Of a stretch of DNA of 64,000 nucleotides, positions 17,399 to 25,662 are shown in pieces. The notes under the pieces are model-generated. The model was not told where the DNA came from. It searched no databases and saw only the letters and a list, made by a program, of their open reading frames with translations. Positions within the stretch are counted from its first letter, which is position 1; each line of letters begins with the position of its first letter. The stretch spans positions 1 through 64,000 of the forward strand of contig CAKPWR010000001.1 of assembly GCA_934196725.1 (NCBI GenBank). Reading direction: 5' to 3'. The position numbers and the translations under genes were made by a program. The stretch is from an uncultured Prevotella sp. (GTDB lineage: Bacteria; Bacteroidota; Bacteroidia; Bacteroidales; Bacteroidaceae).

Positions 17399-17475
17399 AA
17401 ATCCGTGAAATTCGTGAAATCTGTGGGAAAAAGAAGAAAGCAGCGGAAAAGAAAAAATCTGTGGGAAAAAGAAGA
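17399..17475. repeat. 9-bp triplet motif and 21-bp direct repeat downstream of the Rpn gene
   Basis: Three consecutive 9-mers AAATCCGTG, AAATTCGTG, AAATCTGTG occupy 17399-17425. A 21-bp stretch beginning at 17417 (AAATCTGTGGGAAAAAGAAG plus A) recurs at 17455-17475. The rest of the 491-bp gap to 17868 holds no gene; it contains a -7 promoter box and a long leader for the next gene. Confidence 0.65.
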
Positions 17476-17692
17476 GAACTGGGAATGTTACAAGGATTTT
17501 TAACTGAAACCATAAAACAACAACCAGTTTTCCTTCTTATTCCCTGAACAAGTAATGAATCAACTGAAATACTTATGAAGAACAACCATTGTGTTACCGC
17601 TCACAACAACACAAGCAAGCAGCTCTTTATTAAACTTTGCTAATATTAACTATATTTAACTGCAAAATCTACTTTATTTGAAATAATTACAC

Positions 17693-17868
17693 TATATTTG
17701 CACCGTCTAATCGATGGCTAAAGCCCGAAGAGCGAACTAGTTAACTCCTAAAAGTATACAAAGAAACTACTTTAGGCAAATTTAGTAAAAGATTTTAGGC
17801 AAAATGATAAAGATGATTGATGAAAAAATCACCACGTAAGGAAATATACAATTTAAACTTAAATAGAT
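17693..17868 (+). promoter_or_regulatory. -7 box and roughly 160-base leader of the first large lipoprotein gene
   Basis: TATATTTG (17693-17700) matches TAnnTTTG. The predicted transcript start near 17707 leaves a leader of about 160 bases before the ATG. The leader contains two copies of TTTAGGCAAA (near 17771 and 17794) and a possible stem GGCTAAAGCC near 17716. It matches no riboswitch I know. Confidence 0.45.
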
Positions 17869-20358
17869 ATGAAAGTATTCAATTCTAAACTTGCTGCTAT
17901 AGGTTTGGCAGCATTCGTTTTCGCATCATGTAGCGACAGCTCTTCGGATCCTGTTTCACCAGATGCACCTGGTACCATCACACCTGAGATTACCAAGGTT
18001 GGACTTACTCAGACTGATGCTGCACAGTTGGCTGCCAGCGTAACAAACTACAAGCACAGCAGCTCTAACAAGGCAAGAACTCGTGCTATTGACGAGGAAT
18101 TGTTCAAGGGACTTACTGAAAGCACCTTGCCAGCAGTTCCTTCTGCCGATGATGCTTTGCAGCTGAACGCAGCAACTGATTTGTCAAACAACAAATACAA
18201 GACCAGAAGCGGAAAGACTTACGACTTCTCTAACAATACAATTGAGAACACTGTCCTCTTCGTAGCTGGTAACAGTACCGTTAAATATAGCAACTTAGGA
18301 ACTGGTAATACCATCGTCGTCCTGAAGGGTGGTAAGCTGGAGTATACTGGCTCAGGAAGTGCTATTCCTCAGAACAACACTATCTATGTTCAAGGGTCTG
18401 GTTCATACAGCATCGACAATGAAAACATCATCATTGATGGTACCTTGTATTCTTCAAGAGCTCTTGGAAAGATTGATGGCAAAATCGTCGACGTATATTC
18501 TGAAGGAACTCCAACACAAAACATTACCATCAATGGTTCTGTATACCTCAGTGGTTACAGCCATATTGTAACAAATCCAGAAAGCGAGAATTACAATAAA
18601 GAAATAACAGAATATGCTTCTCTTCGTGCAAAGACATTGACTATCAACGCTGGTGCAAGAGTCAACACATTGGACCGTGTTACCTTTACCAACGAAGTTG
18701 TTCTTGCCGGAGCATTGCATGTAGGTAAGGCAGCCATTGTCAAGAACATGACTATCAAAAATGGCGGTAAGTTCTATTCTGACTACTCTGCAAAGATCAA
18801 GAACAAGCTCACCATGGAGGCAGGTTCATACATGAATCTTGCATACCTGAACGTAACAGACAACACATACGACAAGACAGGTAAAGAAAATGTCAAGACA
18901 GCATCCGGAGACGCTGTAGCAGACTTGCAGGGCAACTGCCAAATTGTAATCGGCAACCACGGCGTAATGACTGTCAACACATTGAAGACTGACAACACTG
19001 CCGGTCAGGTAGTATTGGGTGGTGATGCCAACAACGTAGCAGTCATCAAGGCAGACAAGTTTATCTATGCTGGAGATGAAAACATCAAATTCATCAGCAC
19101 TCCAAATACAAACAACCAGACAATTCTGGCCCAGTTTAAGGATAGCTATAAGAATGGTGCAGAGGCAGAAGCTAACAAGGTAGACTTCGACTATTTGGCT
19201 TTTGATGCTGATGTACAGGATTACGACTACATCACTGGCGGTGGAGCCTTGACTACTGGACCAAACTTCAGCTATGTTCTGAAGGATGAATACAAAGTAG
19301 CAGACCAGAAGAAGCTCATGCTGTTGTCTACTATCGCAAACTACGAAAGAGACACTCAGTCAGCAACAGCCATCTTCCCTACTGACAACAATAAGGTGTA
19401 TGTTTCATACCATACCAATGGTACAGATTTCGGTGGAAGCATTGATGTTGCAGAAATGAATGGCGAACAGCTTTCATTGATACAGAGAGTGCAGCAGGCA
19501 CAAGCCGGAGCTACATACGACTTCAACCACTTGAACGTCATCAACAGCAAACTGTACTTGGCTGGAAGTGCCAAGGGTAAGGATGGCAATCAGTATGGTG
19601 GTGCTACTATTAGCTATGCAGGTATAGGCAGCGATGGTAAGTTGAACATCACTGAGGGTTTGACTACTACTGCGTTAGACAACAAAGTTAAGGGCGACGC
19701 TAACTGCGTTGTACCATTTGGCAACAACATTGCTATAGCCAGCACTCTTGGTTACTCAGTTTACGAACCAACATTAGGAAAAGAAGTAGAAACAAGAGTC
19801 TCAACTGCAGGCAAAGCTAAGTTCGTGGCAGTAAATGGTACATCACTCGTTGGCTTGAACTACAAGTCTGAGATTGCAGCAGGTGATGCAGAAGTTCAGG
19901 GTGAGGTACAGGTATTCGACAATTCTATGAAGCAAACAAGTAACTTCAATGTTGGTTCAATTGCACCAAACAACGGCAAGAACATGATTGCCATTGATAG
20001 CAACGGCAGAATCTACGTCTGCAAGAGTGCAAAGGGCTTGATGTGCTATGAAAGCAATGGCGCCCAAGCATGGACAACAGAATGGACAACTCCTGTCTCT
20101 CATGGCGATAAAAATGTTAGCGTTGACAAGCGTCAGGGTTACATCAATGGTGTAGCAGTAGACGACAACTACGTATACGTTGCAGCTGGTGCTTATGGTC
20201 TTGTAATCCTCACCAAGGATGGCAAGGAAGTAACTCACAAGAGAATTGGAACAAATAAAAACTCTGCCAACTATGTAGCAGTTAAGAATGGTCTTATCTA
20301 TGTTGCATACGGTAAGGGACGTATCCAGGTATTCAAGCTCACTGGCGGAGCTGCTTAA
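17869..20358 (+). CDS. Large surface lipoprotein with beta-helix-like and beta-propeller-like halves (paralog 1)
   Basis: 829 residues; signal peptide with lipobox FASC (Cys 21) followed by SDSSSD, an acidic/serine tail like the surface-export signals of Bacteroidetes lipoproteins. Residues about 115-400 are a run of short beta repeats (NNTIENTVLFVAGNSTVKYSNLG, ...TLTINAGARVNTLDRVTF), resembling a parallel beta-helix. Residues about 480-825 have propeller-like blades (NNKVYVSYHTNG, SANYVAVKNGLIYVAYGKGRIQVFKL). It is a clear paralog of the next gene. It lies directly upstream of an exopolysaccharide export cluster on the same strand, so a role at the cell surface with that polymer is plausible but inferred. 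No catalytic motif is recognised. Confidence 0.8.
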   Translation: MKVFNSKLAAIGLAAFVFASCSDSSSDPVSPDAPGTITPEITKVGLTQTDAAQLAASVTNYKHSSSNKARTRAIDEELFKGLTESTLPAVPSADDALQLNAATDLSNNKYKTRSGKTYDFSNNTIENTVLFVAGNSTVKYSNLGTGNTIVVLKGGKLEYTGSGSAIPQNNTIYVQGSGSYSIDNENIIIDGTLYSSRALGKIDGKIVDVYSEGTPTQNITINGSVYLSGYSHIVTNPESENYNKEITEYASLRAKTLTINAGARVNTLDRVTFTNEVVLAGALHVGKAAIVKNMTIKNGGKFYSDYSAKIKNKLTMEAGSYMNLAYLNVTDNTYDKTGKENVKTASGDAVADLQGNCQIVIGNHGVMTVNTLKTDNTAGQVVLGGDANNVAVIKADKFIYAGDENIKFISTPNTNNQTILAQFKDSYKNGAEAEANKVDFDYLAFDADVQDYDYITGGGALTTGPNFSYVLKDEYKVADQKKLMLLSTIANYERDTQSATAIFPTDNNKVYVSYHTNGTDFGGSIDVAEMNGEQLSLIQRVQQAQAGATYDFNHLNVINSKLYLAGSAKGKDGNQYGGATISYAGIGSDGKLNITEGLTTTALDNKVKGDANCVVPFGNNIAIASTLGYSVYEPTLGKEVETRVSTAGKAKFVAVNGTSLVGLNYKSEIAAGDAEVQGEVQVFDNSMKQTSNFNVGSIAPNNGKNMIAIDSNGRIYVCKSAKGLMCYESNGAQAWTTEWTTPVSHGDKNVSVDKRQGYINGVAVDDNYVYVAAGAYGLVILTKDGKEVTHKRIGTNKNSANYVAVKNGLIYVAYGKGRIQVFKLTGGAA

Positions 20359-20385
20359 TAATACAGAATCATAAAAAATACCCTC

Positions 20386-20418
20386 TGCTCTCCCATCCCA
20401 TCGATGGATGGGAGAGCA
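20386..20418 (+). terminator. Hairpin after the first large lipoprotein gene
   Basis: Perfect 13-bp arms (TGCTCTCCCATCC at 20386-20398, complement at 20406-20418) around a 7-base loop, 28 bp after the stop. The run of T after it is weak (ATACCTTATT), so it may be a partial terminator or a 3'-end stabiliser. Confidence 0.6.
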
Positions 20419-20521
20419 TACCTTATTAAAAACTTAACCAGCTAATCAAAAGCAAGCTGGCTAAACGCAATCATTAAGGTAAAACGCTAATTAAATTATA
20501 ATAACAAAACAGAAAGCTAAA

Positions 20522-22966
20522 ATGAAAGCATTTAATATAAAACTTGCAACATTCAGCTTTGCAGCATTGCTCTTAGCTTCTTGTAGTGATAACGGGACAG
20601 ACAATCCCGTAAATCCAATTACGCCTACAACCAATTCTAAATTGCTAGGTATTTCTGTTAAATCAAATACAGATGCACAAGAATTGAGCGCAAGAGTAAC
20701 CAACTACAAAGTTACAAGCACTAAGGCTACAAGAGCATCTTTCTCAGATGTTTTTGGAGATTTCAATTCCATGCCTGCAGAATCTTCAATTACCCCTACA
20801 GGAAATGAACTTGAAGGTGACATTACAACTGCTGGTCAAGCTGGTACATATATTGTTTCTTCCAACAAGAAAATACAATTGGGAAATGTCGGCAACACAA
20901 CTATATATGTAAAGAAAGGAGCTACACTGGAACTTACCAATGTCTACCAATTACAAGGTAATGTGACCATTTATGTAATGTCTGGTGCTACTTTAATAGA
21001 TCCAACATACGACCTGGCTTCTGCAGGAATTACCATATATAATTATGGTACATTACAATTTACAAATGAAAACAAGTTTATAGCAAAAGGCCAATACATA
21101 TACAATTATGGAGATGCCAATTGGTCTAATAATACAATCCTTAACCAAGGTCATCTCTACGTAGGTGGAGATTTCAAGGCTAAAGCCTGGGGAGGATGGC
21201 AAGGTGGTGGTACACTCTACGTCTCAGGAAGTTTCGAATATCCAAATGAAGATTTAGCTTTTGACGGCAACTTCTATATTGGGGGAAAGCTTTCTGCTAA
21301 AAATATCACTTTCAATAACAGCGCAAAACTCTATAATGAATGCGGTGTATTTGCTACAGAAAACATAAACATAACAGGAAATAATTGCGAACTGCACGTT
21401 GCATACCTGAATGCAGCAAAGCTTGACCAGAGCGCTTCTTCCAATATATATTTAAAAAACAACAGTTACATCAATACACCAAATTATGTCAACCATAATG
21501 CAGGTGTAGGAAGTATAACATTGGAAGGCGCCAATGCTGTTGCATACATCATTGGCAGTAAACTGCATTACAATCACGGTGACGGAAACAAAAATGACCT
21601 GAAGATGTTCAGAACTTCCGGTAACGAAAGTAAGATTTACTTCAAGGGCGTTTTCTGTGAAGAATGGACAGATAATCCTGTAGAAACAACTCTGAACAAT
21701 GAAGCTAACGTCATTGCGGTAACAACAGAAAACCAGAATGACTTCACCATCAAAAAGGATGCTTGTAACCCAGGACATAATGACAACGGAGATCCTACAC
21801 CGAATCCAGGTCCAAGCCCAACGCCAAAACCAGACTTGGACTTGATTACAACGATTGAGTATCCTAATCATACACACGATATCTCTGCGACATGTGTCAA
21901 GGAATATAACAACAAGATGTATCTGTCTTACCACACACGTGGTGCTGGACATGGTGCTTGTCTTGAAGTATTCACTCCTGTTACAAACAATAAGGTAACA
22001 ATGGAACAATACCTGCAGGATACAGAGAACATGATGGACTTCAACCATCTTATCATTGATGGCAAGACTACAACTCCTAGAGTATTGACTGTTGGTTCAC
22101 ACTTCAAGAAGGGAGCAATGACTGCTACCATTGACATTAAGAATGATGGACTTCTGAATACTGAATCTACTGAGATTACAGAGAATCAGGAAACAAAGAC
22201 GGTTGAGCCTATGCAGATGATTAATCTGGTACAAGCAACAGCAGCAAATGCCAAGCTCGGCTACGATGAGAACTGCATTGTTAGAGATGGTGACAAATAT
22301 GTTGTTGCTACTACTAGAGGTTACATGGTTTACGATACAGATTTCAACGAAATCAAAATGACCCAAACTGATGGTAGAGTAAAGCATCTCTCTTTAAATA
22401 ACGGTAAGATTGCATCTCTGACATTTGACAGACAGCTCACAGAAACAGAGAATGAAAATACTGCAATACCAGCACATATCAATATATATCCTGCTGGCAC
22501 AACAGACTTCAGTATAACACCTGAACATTCTTTCTCTGTAGAAGCTATTACTCCAAACAACGGTAAAAATACAATTGCACTTGTTGGTGATAGAGTATAC
22601 GCATGTTTGGGAGGTGCAGGTTTCTACTGCTACGATTTAAATGGTAACGAACAGTGGCACTACCAGATTAAGAATGCTTTGAATACTCAAGGTGACAAGG
22701 CTGGTCTGTATAAAGCAGCTGCCAACGGTTGCTTCATCGGTGGTAAATACATCTATGTTGCATACGGTTCAGCAGGTCTGAAGGTATTGGACATGGATGG
22801 AAATTTGGTTGCTGAAAGATATAAGAAGGTAGAGAAAGGCAACTACTCTGCCAACTATGTAACTGTATACAACGGCTATATCTATGTAGCACATGGAAAG
22901 AACCGTTTGCAGGTATACAAGCTGTATAACTGCGATGCAGATACTAACGTTTCTTACAACGAGTAA
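20522..22966 (+). CDS. Large surface lipoprotein (paralog 2)
   Basis: 814 residues, same plan as the preceding gene: lipobox LASC (Cys 21) with SDNGTD after it, a TNYK...TKATRAS segment near 60-75, a beta-helix-like part (GNTTIYVKKGATLELTNVYQLQGN), and a propeller-like C-terminal half ending ANYVTVYNGYIYVAHGKNRLQVYKL. It differs by a proline-rich hinge (PTPNPGPSPTPKP, near residue 425) joining the halves. The gene is A+T-richer in its first half than its paralog. It is probably expressed with its neighbour and with the downstream export genes, although hairpins follow each lipoprotein gene. No enzymatic motif is recognised. Confidence 0.8.
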   Translation: MKAFNIKLATFSFAALLLASCSDNGTDNPVNPITPTTNSKLLGISVKSNTDAQELSARVTNYKVTSTKATRASFSDVFGDFNSMPAESSITPTGNELEGDITTAGQAGTYIVSSNKKIQLGNVGNTTIYVKKGATLELTNVYQLQGNVTIYVMSGATLIDPTYDLASAGITIYNYGTLQFTNENKFIAKGQYIYNYGDANWSNNTILNQGHLYVGGDFKAKAWGGWQGGGTLYVSGSFEYPNEDLAFDGNFYIGGKLSAKNITFNNSAKLYNECGVFATENINITGNNCELHVAYLNAAKLDQSASSNIYLKNNSYINTPNYVNHNAGVGSITLEGANAVAYIIGSKLHYNHGDGNKNDLKMFRTSGNESKIYFKGVFCEEWTDNPVETTLNNEANVIAVTTENQNDFTIKKDACNPGHNDNGDPTPNPGPSPTPKPDLDLITTIEYPNHTHDISATCVKEYNNKMYLSYHTRGAGHGACLEVFTPVTNNKVTMEQYLQDTENMMDFNHLIIDGKTTTPRVLTVGSHFKKGAMTATIDIKNDGLLNTESTEITENQETKTVEPMQMINLVQATAANAKLGYDENCIVRDGDKYVVATTRGYMVYDTDFNEIKMTQTDGRVKHLSLNNGKIASLTFDRQLTETENENTAIPAHINIYPAGTTDFSITPEHSFSVEAITPNNGKNTIALVGDRVYACLGGAGFYCYDLNGNEQWHYQIKNALNTQGDKAGLYKAAANGCFIGGKYIYVAYGSAGLKVLDMDGNLVAERYKKVEKGNYSANYVTVYNGYIYVAHGKNRLQVYKLYNCDADTNVSYNE

Positions 22967-23019
22967 GCTAATTGACATTGCATCAGCAATATAGATATTT
23001 TACAAACTAAGAACATAGT

Positions 23020-23051
23020 GAATGCAGCTGCAACAGCTTGCAGCTGCATTC
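23020..23051 (+). terminator. Hairpin between the lipoprotein pair and the export cluster
   Basis: GAATGCAGCTGCA (23020-23032) and its exact complement (23039-23051) with a 6-base loop, 24 bp before the next start. T-run is short (GTGTTTTAA). No promoter is seen between the hairpin and the next gene, which suggests an attenuator allowing partial read-through. Confidence 0.6.
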
Positions 23052-23074
23052 ATCGTGTTTTAATATGATAAAGA

Positions 23075-24481
23075 ATGAAGCGTAAATTAATACTATACAC
23101 AACAACAGCTCTTCTGACTCTCACCGGAGGACAGCAGGCAGGGGCACAAACTCAAGGCAAAAAACAGCAGAAGAGTTTCAGCCCTAAAATGCTCGTCTAC
23201 GAGAATCTGAAGAACGAAAACGTGTTGAAACATTTCAATGAACGCTTCGCACAACTAGACACACTTATCAGTAACCCAATATGGGTGAAAGCACCCATCA
23301 TCGAACTGGGACTCAACAAACAACATACTGCTGACATTAAAACCACTGACTCTTTATACTGGGCTAAAACTGCACACGAACAGTTGGCTATCGACAGACA
23401 TAACGGTCTGGAAGTAACAGGACAGATCTATGCTAGACCTGACTCCTACTTCGATGCAGACAACGACGATGCAGAACAGGTTTCTAAATACAAGGCTAAA
23501 GTACAGGCTGAACTGGGATGGAACATCATCAACAGCAAGTTCTACCAGGGAAAGGAAAAGAAAACCAAAGTGGCCCTAGCTAACGAACTCTCACGTCTTC
23601 AAGACAAAAAGAGACAAACTGCAGACATCTATGAAAAGGCAGCTGATGAGCTGACCGAACAATATAACTTCTATATCGGTACCGTCATAGCACACAAACT
23701 GAACAATCTCGACATCATGAACGAGGCTTATCAGTTTATGCTGGAAAAAGACCGAATCAGCAACGACAAGATGCTCAAGGTGATGAACGACAAGCTGGAG
23801 GCTGAATACGACATCTCCATCCTCTGCTCAGACAGAGACATCACCAACAAACCGATTTACCGCATCAAGCCTACACAGGTGGTGGTAGACACCACTGCAC
23901 TCTGGGAACATGTAGACCAAGAGAGCCTGGATGCGAGAATCGTAATGACGAAGCTGGAGATAGCCAACAACGAAAGCAAACTGAACAACTATCTCAGCAC
24001 CACACGCCTCACCCCATTCGCCAGATGGTCAACCTACTGGCAGAGCAACGACAAATTCTCACACAATGGGGATGTAGGAATCAGATTCACCGTGCCTATC
24101 TACAACGAGAATCCAAGAAAGAGAAAGGCACTGGAGACACAGAAAGAAATCATCATGAACAGCAGAAGCACCGACGTGAAGGAAATCAGACAATCGGTAG
24201 GCATCCTGCTGAAAAAGATAGATAACCTCAACAAGGCTATAGCTACTGAGGCATACCACATACAACAGACAGGAAAGTACATCGACATGCGACGGTTCGC
24301 TTACAAAAACCAGAAACGCGGGTACAACTACCTGATGAGAATGGAAGAATATACCGGACTGCTCGAAAGCATGGAAAGAATGTATAAGCTGATGTTAAAC
24401 CGCGGACTCGCCATCATCAATATCGAGAAGGCAGTAAGCATCTATAACAACAACAGTATATTCAAGGAAATAGAACTATGA
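23075..24481 (+). CDS. TolC-like outer-membrane export factor
   Basis: 468 residues. A signal peptide ends near QAGAQ (residue 24). The body is long alternating helices typical of the OEP/TolC fold (KAKVQAELGWNIINSKFYQGKEKK, YEKAADELTEQYNFYIGTVIAHKLNNLD), with an internal repeat pattern and a strand-rich segment (FARWSTYWQSNDKFSHNGDVGIRFTVPIYNE) that fits the membrane barrel. Sequence is divergent from drug-efflux TolC proteins. Its last codons overlap the next gene (ATGA), so it is translationally coupled to the HlyD-like adaptor, its expected trans-periplasmic partner. Confidence 0.8.
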   Translation: MKRKLILYTTTALLTLTGGQQAGAQTQGKKQQKSFSPKMLVYENLKNENVLKHFNERFAQLDTLISNPIWVKAPIIELGLNKQHTADIKTTDSLYWAKTAHEQLAIDRHNGLEVTGQIYARPDSYFDADNDDAEQVSKYKAKVQAELGWNIINSKFYQGKEKKTKVALANELSRLQDKKRQTADIYEKAADELTEQYNFYIGTVIAHKLNNLDIMNEAYQFMLEKDRISNDKMLKVMNDKLEAEYDISILCSDRDITNKPIYRIKPTQVVVDTTALWEHVDQESLDARIVMTKLEIANNESKLNNYLSTTRLTPFARWSTYWQSNDKFSHNGDVGIRFTVPIYNENPRKRKALETQKEIIMNSRSTDVKEIRQSVGILLKKIDNLNKAIATEAYHIQQTGKYIDMRRFAYKNQKRGYNYLMRMEEYTGLLESMERMYKLMLNRGLAIINIEKAVSIYNNNSIFKEIEL

Positions 24482-25662
24482 ATGAGTTTCAATATAACAG
24501 CACGCCACAGGAACAGGCGATGGCCGACTTGCTGAAATCGCAAAGTCACCGTCTGGCAAGACAGCAGATCATCTTCGCTCTGATCTTCCTCCTCGTCATC
24601 ATCCTGGCTGCGTACTATATCGTTACCAGAATGATCTGGGCTATCTATGACGGATATGTAACACTGGATGAAAACCATATCTGTGCAGTTGACGATATTT
24701 ACGTACTGAAGGTGAACAAGGAGGTGGGAGAAGTCGTACACAAAGGTGATACGCTCTACTCTTACGTGCTGCTGGGAAATATCGTCAACCAGTATGATCC
24801 AAACGTCATACCGACGGCGGTAAAGGAAACTCACGACATGGAGGTGCAGGCTAAACTGGCTAGAGAAGAGATTCCGGTTCTCCGCACCCGACTGGCTGAA
24901 CTGAAGAAGCAGAAGGCTTCGGAAAGTTCAGACATCTACTATGGACTGACCAACAACACCAAACGCAACCAGCTGGATGCTGAGATTGCAGAGGTGGAAG
25001 AGGAATTGAGAAAGCAGGTGAACAAGGTGGCTATCTACTCACAAGCCAAGAATACCACCTATAACTTCATGACCAGAAGAGGTGCAGGAATGGCAGGAGC
25101 AGCCATGCCGTACTCCAGCAATACCAGCATCTACAACAACGGACTGATACATTACTGCTGTGCACCTGCCGATGCCTATATCACGAAGGTAAACGTGAGC
25201 GACAAGACGTTGGTGTTCAAGAGCGACGAAGTGCTCACCATACAGCATACCGACTATGCAGCCTGCCACCTGGGTATCATCACATACGTGCCTAGTGAAA
25301 AAATCAAGTATATGGAAAGTCCTGACGATGCTGACGTCATCGTGAACAAGGACGTGGTACTGAAGGCGAAGCTGCAGATGGTAGGTCTGCGAGTGGAGGA
25401 GATACCGAAGCATCTGCAGAGTAATTTCGCACACGATGCCAACGCTGTTGTGGCAGTATTCACATTCAAACCCAACCAGCGAGTGCCGGCATGGGTGATG
25501 AGCAACAAACTGCCGGTGAGAATCAGGGTGAACAAGATCAGTGCGATGTTAGACCCTAAGCCACTGCCGATGTATACCATCCCAGTGGACAAGAATCAAA
25601 ATGTAACGAGAAGTTCAAAGCTCGTCACACCTGACCAAAACAAAGACAACGTGAAGAAATGA
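24478..25662 (+). CDS. HlyD-like periplasmic adaptor (membrane fusion protein)
   Basis: 394 residues. Topology: short cytoplasmic N-terminus, one membrane segment (QIIFALIFLLVIILAAYYIV, about 29-50), a barrel-sandwich half (AVDDIYVLKVNKEVGEVVHKGDTLYSYV), a coiled coil about 120-185 (ARLAELKKQKASE, IAEVEEELRKQ), then the returning lipoyl half (CAPADAYITKVNVSDKTLVFKSDEVL) and beta domains. This is the classical adaptor joining an inner-membrane synthase or transporter to a TolC-like channel. It overlaps the preceding and following genes by 4 bp each. No ABC or RND pump is encoded nearby; the inner-membrane partner is instead most likely the GT2 synthase. Confidence 0.85.
   Translation: MNEFQYNSTPQEQAMADLLKSQSHRLARQQIIFALIFLLVIILAAYYIVTRMIWAIYDGYVTLDENHICAVDDIYVLKVNKEVGEVVHKGDTLYSYVLLGNIVNQYDPNVIPTAVKETHDMEVQAKLAREEIPVLRTRLAELKKQKASESSDIYYGLTNNTKRNQLDAEIAEVEEELRKQVNKVAIYSQAKNTTYNFMTRRGAGMAGAAMPYSSNTSIYNNGLIHYCCAPADAYITKVNVSDKTLVFKSDEVLTIQHTDYAACHLGIITYVPSEKIKYMESPDDADVIVNKDVVLKAKLQMVGLRVEEIPKHLQSNFAHDANAVVAVFTFKPNQRVPAWVMSNKLPVRIRVNKISAMLDPKPLPMYTIPVDKNQNVTRSSKLVTPDQNKDNVKK

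Noticed and set aside
17701-17868. Cyclic-di-GMP riboswitch in the leader of the first large lipoprotein gene
   Set aside because: The conserved core words of GEMM-type riboswitches are not present, and no known riboswitch fits.
24478-25662. Multidrug efflux adaptor/channel pair
   Set aside because: No RND, ABC or MFS pump gene is adjacent. Gene overlaps tie the pair to the zinc-ribbon protein and the GT2 synthase instead.
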